In this document: positions 35,397 through 44,348 of the stretch, in pieces | How positions within the stretch are numbered: position 1 is the stretch's first letter | How the letters are laid out: every line of letters begins with the position of its first letter | Assembly (NCBI GenBank): GCA_003024785.1 | Contig: PUQB01000280.1 | Coordinates: forward strand, 248,001-312,000 | Direction of reading: 5' to 3' | Origin: Selaginella tamariscina | Taxonomy: Eukaryota; Streptophyta; Lycopodiopsida; Selaginellales; Selaginellaceae | Length of the DNA stretch: 64,000 nt | The notes under the pieces: generated by a model | What the model saw: the letters and a program-made list of their open reading frames with translations, nothing else | Database searches by the model: none | What the model was told of the DNA's origin: nothing | Made by a program: the position numbers and the translations under genes

Positions 35397-36290
35397 ACAC
35401 AGTGCCTCCTTCCATAAACAAGTTCCCAGCATGCACATGTCTATGAGGTTTTTAACGCTTTGCTTACGTAATACGACTACTCAACGATGAAATGAATATT
35501 AGTGACTTAGAAATTTTGTTTTCCAGGGCAACCAGAGTTGTGCGTGGCATCACTTTCTTCTAACAAAAGCTTCAGCTCAGAAATAGCTCTCGGATTATCA
35601 TGGAAAGCCACCGTCAGCGCTTATGGTCTTCTGCAACATCTCCTCTGGATATAATTATTCTTCTACGAATTTCAGCAACATAAATGGGATTTCTAACAGA
35701 ATGACGATGACTTCGCTTCACCCCTCAAAATTCAGTGGATAATCTACCACCAACGACGGGTACACACTACTGGGAACAGTGTTAAGAGCCAGTGCACATC
35801 TCATCTGGCGAAAGACGTGCTAGAAGTTCATCCCAAACTACCAATATGTAACCCAGCTTGAGTACATCAGACGTATAAACGTCGTTTATATATATATTTG
35901 TGTGTGTGTGAGAGAGAGAGAGATGAGACTACATTCTCAACACAAAAGTACGTATCCATATGTGATATGTTACATAGCGCACGTATATAATAATTAGATA
36001 GAATATCAGCTAGATGGTATGCATACATATATATCTACCGTGATGCATATAAACCACCACACATACGCAAAAAGCCAAATAAAATGTCTTCATCTCCTAT
36101 ATTGTTATTTATATATTGCAAATAGGCAGATGGATGTATGTATATATATATATATATATAAATATAGCATATATTCCATTGTGTGTGGTAGTATAAATAA
36201 TTTTAAAAATTTATGAACACTTGAAAAAAAACTTGTTAGCTCGATTGAAACAAACTTGTTCATGTCAATTTCAAGATAGTTGGACATCCC
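35397..36290 (-). other. Decayed sequence and SSRs, possible coding relic
   Basis: Minus-strand phrases at about 35850-35520 (VWDELLARLSPDEMC, NPIYVAEIRRRIIISRGDVA, AFHDNPRAISELKLLLEESD) look protein-like but are separated by stops and shifts. I cannot assign a family. AT and AG repeats fill 35880-35930 and 36135-36165. Confidence 0.3.
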
Positions 36291-36294
36291 TGGC

Positions 36295-36750
36295 TTACAG
36301 AAACATTGAGACTCCACCCCAGTGATACCAACTTTGGCATTCATCACAGCTTATCCACCTCTCATCCTTACACTCTTCTTCCTCTTCATCGAATAGAGGC
36401 CGCTTCTCATGAGCAGCACGCTTCATGTCGTCCATCACCTGCTCCAACTCCAAGCGATAAGATTTGCTACAGCTTCCCGTCTTCCAAAGCAAGCTCAGCC
36501 GATTTCTTTTCTGTTGGCCGTTTGAGCTTGGTATACAGATGACCCTCTGGAGTGACTAGCATGAAGATTGTTTCTGCTGGCCAATTGATGTGCAAACTTT
36601 AACCAACCCGACTTCCACATGGACTTGCCGAAACACCCCCAGCAAGAGGAAAACTGCTGTTGGAATCGGTGAAGGTGAAACTGTTGCCGTAGTACCTGAT
36701 GTTCGCCGGTGTAAGAGTAATCCTCGAGGGAACTCACCACCAGCACTTAA
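36295..36750 (-). pseudogene. PHD-finger-like gene fragment
   Basis: On the minus strand the frame at 36492-36295 reads EQVMDDMKRAAHEKRPLFDE and then KDERWISCDECQSWYHW, the core of a PHD finger (W-x-x-C-D-x-C-x-x-W-Y-H). The next frame upstream (about 36575-36480) reads FMLVTPEGHLYTKLKRP and KKSAELALEDGKL, then hits a stop. PHD fingers bind histone tails in the nucleus. The finger is incomplete, with no first Cys pair and no following Cys, so this is a relic. The parent gene family is not identified. Confidence 0.45.
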
Positions 36751-36933
36751 CGTCTCGAACTTTGAACCAACTTTGGTCATGTCTAGGAGATCCAGTCGTT
36801 TCTCCTGGTTAGCTCTGTACAACTCCTGGCCAAACCCCTAGGGGACACAAACTTCACTTCACGTATGCCTTCCACTCCAAAAAAACACTTTATGTGCGAA
36901 TACCTCACGTAATAATCTACTACCCCGCCTGTT

Positions 36934-37490
36934 ATGTCGAGCACCTTTGGAGTAGAACGCCGGAAGTGCCCAACAATACCCCTGCACTCATATATAGACA
37001 CCTCCAGTGAGCTGTGTGCTCTCACCGAGTCAGCGGTTCACACAAATGAGATGACCGGCAAGATCGTCACAGCAGCAGGAACAATGCTCGTTGTCTGGAG
37101 CGTCAATGGCGACTGCCTCGCAGCTCTCAACGTCTCTCGCCCTGTCATCGTTTCGATCACAAGCCCGGTTCTGTCCGACTGGATGGAGACCGGTGGTACG
37201 TGACCGGCCACCCATCAAGCCGTGGAGGATTGACTATGCGAGCTTTGAAGAAGCTCCTGCGCGACGGTCGAGCCAAGGCATGTGTGCTTCACGGGTGGAG
37301 CACTCGAGTATCACCTCGTGCTCCACCGGGTGCTGAGTGCTCGAGTGTTACACGCAGCCAGTGACGGCCTTGCATCTCTCACCGATCCCAAGCAGCTCTA
37401 TAGCGGCGACGCCAACAGGCATGTCACCTCCTGGGTGCTCTCAAATATCGAAGGCTCCAGCGTCCAGGAGAGTTTCTATGGCAGTGCCAG
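36934..37490 (+). pseudogene. BEACH-domain protein, C-terminal WD40 fragment
   Basis: Plus-strand frames read EMTGKIVTAAGTMLVVWSVN, GDCLAALNVSRPVIVSITSP and VLSDWMET. After a one- or two-base shift they give WYVTGHPSS. A later piece reads CYTQPVTALHLSP and, shifted, PKQLYSGDANRHVTSWVL. The phrases (vWSiNGDCLA, SDWMETNWYVTGH, PVTALHL...KQLYSGD..GHVISW) fit the last WD40 repeats of plant BEACH proteins of the SPIRRIG/LYST type, which act in membrane trafficking and mRNA-granule processes. Only this end is present, with at least two frameshifts and no BEACH domain nearby, so it is a gene fragment. Confidence 0.6.
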
Positions 37491-37765
37491 AGGTGGCGAG
37501 GGATATGTGGACATCTGCTCAACATCTCAACTCTGTGTCTAGCTATGCAGCAACAATCGTGATTTTGCTGCTGTATCTGTGCTATAGGTACGAGCAAGCC
37601 ATCAAACGGACCCGAACACTAAAGAAGTTTATAGAGAAGAAATTTATAATTTATAAAAATACCTCACAGGAGCTCACAGGAGATAATCTCAAGTTTTCCC
37701 TTTAAGGTTTGCCCTAACCTCCTAGGTCTGCCGACGCCGCCAATAGAGCTAGTTCTTCCGCGGCT

Positions 37766-39362
37766 ATGGTATTTCACGACGCTTCTTTCCAGGAGGTTGA
37801 GCGTTCCATCAGGGCTGTGGAAGCTAAATCGAGGAAGTGGAGAACAACTGACGACGAGCGCGCAAGATCCGGAAGAGAGGCAGTATCTGCGAAGAAGGAG
37901 CAGCTGCGGAAGAAGGAGGAGCAGCTGCGGAATAAGGAGGAGCAGCTGCGTGAGAAGGAGCTCCTCCTACTTAAATCTCAAGGTGGCCTTTTCCGAAGTT
38001 TTTCAGTTTCCTAGTGCTGGCACACATTCTTTTGCTCTCGATTGATGTTCATTGTAGCCATCTTTAGATTCTGTACACATTCTTGCTTTCTCTGCTTCTC
38101 CGTGTCATCCTTTTCTTTGTGATGGAGCCATGTCTTGTGTGAGAGGAATCTAGGGTGCTCTGGATCTGTTATTGCTGTTGTGTGCTTTGCGGGTGTGTAC
38201 TGATTTTCTTTCTTTCTGTTGTCCACTCTCTTATTATATCTTCGTTTAGTAGTCCAAGCTTCCTTGCTGTGCTCTTCTCTCCTTGTCTGCTCTTCTCTGC
38301 TTTTCTGTGTCATGCGTTTTTTCTTTGCATTCTGGATATGGCTGGAGTTGTCAGTGACACGTTTCAGTGGACATGGTTTGTTTTGAAGCTGATTCTTGAT
38401 AAGGTGTTTTGTTTATTTTTGCAGACCCGGTGCTACTTACTCACGTTCTTCAGAAGCTTGACACTCTGGGACGGGAAGTTTCCGCAACACTAAGCGCCTC
38501 TGGTATTAATGCTGATGACTTCGAGTTAGTACGTCAGGCGCTGAAAATCGTTGGGCCTCTCAACGAAGACAAAGATGGGAACAGTTTAAGCGACAATACT
38601 AACGTTCTAGAGCAACTTTTGGGAAACGAGCAGTTCTGGGATGAGAGGTACGAGGAGCAACAGCGAGTTAGATACTGTAAAACCGTGGAGGGCTGGGTGG
38701 CAAGCAAGAGATTTCACAGATGCATCAGATGGGTGAACGGGAACCAGGAAACTGTCCGGCGCAAGTTTGAGGGCCTGCATTTCACGCTCAGCTCGAAGAA
38801 CGATCTGGTTGCAGTGATGAGAATTTTCGGGGACCTTTTTTCACAGGGAGCTGTGCTGGGTGTGGAGCTGAAACGGAAAACTTTGACGAGGAGGTCCTTA
38901 CGGCAGGCGTATATGGAGTTCTTTCTCTGGGCTGATGCATCGTGCGTTCCGTTTGTTCAGCTCATCACGGATATGCAGAAAGGAGGAGTAGCAATTTACT
39001 GCAAGCGGATAGATGCCGTAACTGGCATTGAACTCAGGCAGGTGGTGCTCAGAAACATGGATGAAGTTAAGGAATTCTTGTGTAATGTGGGGGCTGCTCT
39101 TCCAGATGATCTTGGGGATGATGGTCCGGACGGCCTGATCCTCCCTCAGACTTTGTCCCTCCCGCCACGGAAGAAGTTCAAGCAGATGGAGGAGAAGACC
39201 GAGCGTGATTCTGGTGAAGGTCCTTCTACGGGGTATGAGCGGGCTACCAAAGCGCAGATAGCGTTATGGACGATTGGACCCCGGTTTCTGGAAAATGATG
39301 GCGATGTTGCCAACTTGGCAGACCTGGACTCATTCCAGCAGGAGCTTGGCGAGGCCTACTAG
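37766..39362 (+). CDS. Unrecognised two-exon protein with N-terminal coiled coil
   Basis: Exon 1 37766-37982, intron 37983-38424 (GT...TTTGCAG), exon 2 38425-39362; the phase-1 join gives 384 residues ending GELGEAY-like before TAG. Residues about 20-72 are charged and end in near-perfect heptad-like repeats (KKEEQLRNKEEQLREKELL), a coiled coil. The rest is globular with no motif I can name. Landmarks are QFWDERYEEQQRVRYCKTVE, EGWVASKRFHRCIRWVNG and YMEFFLWADASCVPFVQLIT. A charged tail (KKFKQMEEKTERDS) could be nuclear-localising. The frame is intact over both exons, with codon use unlike the retroelements, so it looks like a live gene. Function unknown. The start is the first ATG of exon 1 and not independently supported. 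Confidence 0.7.
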
Positions 39363-40358
39363 TTATTGTTTCTTAAGGTTATTTGTTAAAATATTAGGAG
39401 TTATAAATTTAGTAAGTATAACATATTATAGTGTGACCTACATTTACAGTGCTGCCGAGGCCTGGGCTCGAATATTTTAGAATATTCCTTTGGGTCCTCA
39501 ATCGGAAAAAAAATTTCAAAGTAAAATAGTTGTGTTTCTACCTTATTCTTTTTTATATTAGTTTAATTTATTATTTAATACACTAGTTAAAGTTTCTTCT
39601 TAACCATCAGTTAGGCTTGGATGTGTTGAGAACTACATCAGTTAGGCTTGGATGTGCTGCAATCTTATTTGTTGCTAATCTAGAGAGTTTAAAACTCTTT
39701 TTAGTTCCTACAATATTTCTTTTGAACTCAATGGCAACTAACGGTTCTAGAACTAATATTCCAAACAAGGTCTATTGAGACCGATGATTAAATTTGTAGT
39801 TGAAAAATGCTATAAAAATGTTTAATTATTAATTTATTAATTATTAATTTAATTTAATTAGTAATCTGTAGCATTTTGTTTACTACAGCATATATCACTG
39901 ATTGAGATGCTCGATCAAAAACTCAAAAGTTGCATGAGTCTAATACTCTTTGGTTAAATTATCGACTTGTACAAACTCTCATTAGAATAAATAAAGCAAA
40001 GTACTTCTTTATCAACTTCTTGAAAATGGTTGGCAATATCGACAAGGATCGTGTTCATCGATGCCAAAAGGTTTAATTTTCGACTTCTTCTCAGAGTTCA
40101 GCACTAATAGAACCAACATAAGTTATTCTGCTACATAGATCAAATTAAACTTGAACATGAATAGCTAGTGTACCTTAATTTTGTCACGGTATCCTTAGCC
40201 TCATGCACGGTAGACATTGTAAGTCCCTGCAACCTCCATGTTGATTACCGCAGATTATCACCGAAACCAAAGGAGAAGTAACAAAGACAACCATGAAACC
40301 ACTTGCTGCCAAGTGCATTCACTGAACTGCAAGGCCTCCTCAAACTTCACTGGATCTA
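39363..40358. other. Spacer, no gene seen
   Basis: AT-rich sequence with a direct repeat of about 25 bp (CATCAGTTAGGCTTGGATGTG) at about 39606 and 39638. No coding content recognised. Confidence 0.45.
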
Positions 40359-40620
40359 GCGAGTTATCAAGCCGAACTCATCAAGTACATCTGCATTGGC
40401 TCCAGACCATATGATCCACTAAGTGCATCCTGTGGTAACGAACAGCTTCAACGATCACTTTCTTCCCGTTAAAAGTGAGTTTGAATGAAAGATATTACTG
40501 CCTCTGACTCAGTTTTGGCGTGGAAACCATTGTATAGTTGTAAGATGGTACCTCTAAACAAACTATTAGACACAACCGGAAGAAGCAGCAATGGCTTTCA
40601 CAGTCGTCTTAAATGGTGTT
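40359..40620 (-). pseudogene. Ankyrin-type relic (copy B counterpart)
   Basis: Minus-strand sequence homologous to 726-1000. SGANADVLDEFGLITR is readable near 40410-40365 and ends at a stop. The SGDIPESV part seen in copy A is deleted here. It is more degraded than copy A and reads away from the intact gene at 41114. Confidence 0.45.
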
Positions 40621-41033
40621 TTAGACAGAGATGACCATGAAATTGCAGCCATTTCAGCTGCATAGAATCTGAAACCTTCTGCAAATTCGTCAAGAGGGAT
40701 GTATCTGTAAAATATAGGATAAACACCACCTTGAACAGCTTAATTGAAAATTCATATCTGTGGTTGAAGTATTGCGCTCTTGGAAATCCCGACAGAAATT
40801 TCTCACAAGTAACACAGTCATGTACAATGCTGAAAACCACGCCGTTATGATCTTTATAACAATAAGCATTAGTTTCCAGCACCAATCAGTAACTCACACT
40901 TGTTTCTAGTCTCAACAAGCGAGTCAGTCTTGTGAGGCCTGTTCGCCAGATAACAACACTAGTGGAGCTGCCACATTCACCTCTTTGAAACTTTCAACCT
41001 AGCAGGATTCACTTACCATTACAAGTGCATCTG

Positions 41034-41036
<3 letters not shown>

Positions 41037-41070
<34 letters not shown>
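41037..41070. repeat. (TA)n microsatellite
   Basis: About 17 TA units, 43 bp upstream of the start codon of the ankyrin-type gene. Copy A has no such tract at this point. Confidence 0.95.
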
Positions 41071-41071
<1 letters not shown>

Positions 41072-41113
41072 CAACTATTTATAGATAGAGAAAAAACCCT
41101 AAATCGTAGATAG

Positions 41114-42593
41114 ATGAAGGCGCTGTTTGAGAGTGGGCAAGGCGTATCGCATGTGGTGTTCAGGGGAAAACCGCTCGAGATTGACGGCAGATGGCACCTA
41201 CCTTGGCACTACAATCCGGATGAGGACGTTCTCCTGGAGCTTGTGACTACTCGAGAACCGTCGGTGAAGGTACAGAATTCCATCCGTAGAAAGCTTAAGG
41301 AATTTGGAGTTTGCCCTTCCTTCGATGGCAAGACGCTCTTCATATTTCCCCCCATTTCCATGGAGCACGCCTGTTTGGTAGATGCTGGAATCCAGCTCTG
41401 TTGCTACACAAGGAAGAAGCTAGATGCACAAGGCTTGCTATTCCTGTCGAGCCAACTATGGAAAACAGAGTACGGAAAGTTTTTCATGCCTCAGCAAATT
41501 ATTGTTCGTGCTAGTGATCTCAGTGACCCTTCTAGGCCATGCAAGGGGATTCTAGCCCTGGAAGTTGGGGAGACGAGTGACGAGTCGAGGTGGTGCCATC
41601 TTGTCGAAACTGGGGCATTTGCAGGTGTTTTAGGATTGATACCACAGACTCTGGAAGTGATTCTTTGCGGTTCTCAAGGGAAACAAGTATTCAGCGACCC
41701 AGATTTTGTAGATTTGGGAGAGTTTTTGAGCAGCTTTCGGCTCTATCTTACAGCCCTTCCAAGGGTGCTTTGGCCGACTTCTCGGGAAGTAAGTATTGTG
41801 TTTTTGAAACCATGAATTTATATACTTGTGTGTGCAGGACCGGAAGCACTTAAAGGGAAAGACTGGAGGGGAACTGATTGAAATGCTTTGCCGTAGTATA
41901 CTCTCAGGTGACATAGAGGAAGCAAAAGCTATGATCTGTTTCCTTTGGGACTTGAACGTGACAGACTCTGAGGGCAGAGTTCCTCTGGTGGGTGACTTGC
42001 TGATTTAGTAAACTTTGATGACGTTCTTTGACAGGTGTTAGCTGTTTCGAACAATTTGGAAGAGCTTGTCAAATACATGTGTGATCTTGGAGCCGATGTA
42101 GATTTTTCTGATCGGTTTGGCTCCAGATTTTTGGCTTGATAAATATATCTTTTGTCGTGGAATGTTTGCAGGTTTGGTCGAAGTGCACGGAGCAAAGCTA
42201 CAGGAAGAATTCGGGAGTTCATTAACAAGGAATACCCGAGTGCTATAACAACAGGTTTCATTTTCTTTTTAAGCTGTTGAGGGCCTTACAATATCTTGTG
42301 TTTGCAGTAGACGTTGGAGGCTTAAGCATTTGTTCCCCTCAACCGTTGACCATAAAAGTTTCTGGCCTCACAGATGAACAACGCCAGCTATTGAAAAAGC
42401 TCTCCTCCAACAGAACTACAGAATGTTATTGTTATGGTGATCCAGGCAACACAACTGAAACAATGTGTTTACGGGTACTTCACCCTCCATTCTTTTTTAC
42501 CCCAAATCTCTTACGTGCTTTTGTATGCAGCTGGATCAGCCTGACGATGATGGCTCATTTGTTCGGGAGATAATAAACACGTTGGTGCCTTGA
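41114..42593 (+). CDS. Six-exon protein with ankyrin-like segment, otherwise unrecognised
   Basis: Exons 41114-41788, 41838-41987, 42035-42114, 42172-42254, 42308-42474 and 42531-42593. All introns are 47-57 bp with GT...AG ends, and all phases fit, giving 405 residues. The first 225 residues are a globular region with no family I recognise (HVVFRGKPLEIDGRWHLPWH, GKTLFIFPPISMEHACLVD). Residues about 235-300 form ankyrin-like units: SILSGDIEEAKAMICFLWDL, LNVTDSEGRVPLVLAVSNN, then GADVDFSDRFGRSA. The last 100 residues (LTDEQRQLLKKL) contain no known motif. Ankyrin repeats mediate protein binding. The start is the first ATG after a leader with AAACCCTAAATCGTAG. It lies in copy B of the duplication and has no counterpart in copy A, while a diverged relative decays on the opposite strand next to it. 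Confidence 0.78.
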
Positions 42594-43086
42594 GGCAGGA
42601 GGTGAAGCCTTGGAGATCAATAGACTACACTTGCATGCGTTTTTATCTTGTAGCGGAATTCATGAAGGCGTCTAAAATACAATTTAGTTGCTAAAGCACT
42701 TGAGTTACTGCTGCCTAGTATTCTGGTGTTGTTCTGGTGTTGGAACATGGAAGGTAGAAGCCCGAGAGAGTAGAGTGTCAGTACCTGGCGGTGGAGATCC
42801 AAGCTACCATGCCTTCCAGTCTCAAACGGCCGTCCAGGGTGCCCATGTGGCGCTGTTACATACCCATCGCTGGCTATTGGAGCAGATACTCTCCTTGAGC
42901 GTGCACCTTCCTCTTCGTCGTCCTAAGCTCACGTGAACCTTTTGTAATACTATATAAATGCAAGGTGTGTGTGTGTCTCTGAGTGTGAGAGAGACCTGAT
43001 TTCGTTTACTCCATCCAGAGCTCCAAAGATAATGATTTTCCGTTCACCGAGCTTCACAAAATTCGCAAATTAACACCGTTGTGTCT

Positions 43087-43470
43087 CATAGTTACCAATT
43101 AACGCGTTCCGGTGAAATTTGCCGTTAGTAATGCGTTCTAACTTAGCGTTCGTAACACACTTTCGGGTTCGAGTCACGTCTCTTTTATATTCTGAATTTA
43201 AATTAATCTTTCTATTAAGTTTATCCATTATACTTTCAATTTTTTAGGATTTTTCAACGTTCTATTGGTTTGAAACTAAACACACTTTCGGGTTCGAGTC
43301 ACGTCTCTTTTATATTCTGAATTTAAATTAATCTTTCTGTTCAATTTTTAGGATTTTTCAACGTTCTATTAGTTTGAAACTAAACGTTGCGTTCAAATCA
43401 AAATTTACCGTTCGTAACACTGTTTATAACACGTACATATGCAACGTTCGGAAGTTCGGTGGTAAGTATG
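43087..43470. mobile_element. MITE-like insertion, hAT-type candidate
   Basis: 384 bp with imperfect terminal inverted repeats (CATAGTTACC at the left, GGTAAGTATG at the right, one mismatch). Flanked by TTGTGTCT (43079-43086) and GTGTGTCT (43471-43478), an 8-bp target duplication with one mismatch. Copy A at about 1585-1605 reads straight through (ATTGTGTGTCTTGAAC) and is the empty site. It contains no coding frame. An internal tandem duplication (period 125) is described separately. Confidence 0.75.
43156..43400. repeat. Internal 125-bp tandem duplication in the MITE
   Basis: CACACTTTCGGGTTCGAGTC starts at 43156 and again at 43281, each followed by ACGTCTCTTTTATATTCTGA and AT-rich sequence. 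GGTTCGAGTC resembles a pol III B box, but no A box was found. Confidence 0.8.
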
Positions 43471-43649
43471 GTGTGTCTTGAACTTTCTTTATAAAACAAA
43501 GGTATTTATGCTTTTCTGCTGTGCACCCATAAGGCTTGGCTGCTATCCGTCAAGTTATACATTTTATCATTCAATCTCTTTAGCTCAAGAGCATCGAGAA
43601 ACTGAAATTACTCGCTAAGCAGAAATGTCGTGTATTAGTGGCAGCCTTG

Positions 43650-43905
43650 AAAATAAACTCATAGCATCCAACATTGTTTTGAGCCTGCACATTCATGAAG
43701 CTGTTTGCACCAACCATTATATCAAACCTCACTAACGAACTTCCTATTCCATCGTAGCTGCCATAATAGAATACAGGTACGTCTCACCTGGTTTAACAGG
43801 TAACGCATAACAGTGCTTATGGTCTACCTCCGAAAAGTATCTATATCTTCCTGAAGATTGGCCTCCATAGCTTGTGTAGAAACAGATGTGTTTCCCGTGA
43901 TGATG
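43650..43905 (-). pseudogene. Malectin-like domain fragment (copy B)
   Basis: Same content and same frame break as 1770-2065 (HCYALPVKPGETYL, then FYYGSYDGIGSS and VRFDIMVGAN). It lies downstream of, and in the same orientation as, the kinase relic at 44349-46465, so it marks the start of a second, tandem receptor kinase whose remainder is gone. Confidence 0.65.
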
Positions 43906-44348
43906 TATTCATTATTTGATGCCTTTTTCATCTGTGAAGGACTCTGTTCCGCACATACCTGGCTGTGCTGCAGCCCTTTGTATTAAGATGGAAAACAATA
44001 GGATCAGCATGGTATGTTGTGCAGGATTGCCTACATTGAATGTTATGCTTCCGTTGATTCAGACTTTTCACAATGTCAAAGCTTATACAGCCATGCACAT
44101 GGTTGATTCAGACTATACTATGACATGACAATGTCAAAGCTTATACAGCCATGCACATGAATATACATTGGTGCGCATGTAATCGTGCGTTCTATAAAAG
44201 TTCAATGATATAGCCATATAAAGTTTTCTAGATGAAATGGCATGTTTTTATTCTTATAGGCATATTATTTAAACATCAAATTCAGTGACAAAGACAAGAA
44301 AAGAAAACAGAAAAAGAATTCTAAAACTCTAAACCTGACTGCATATGT

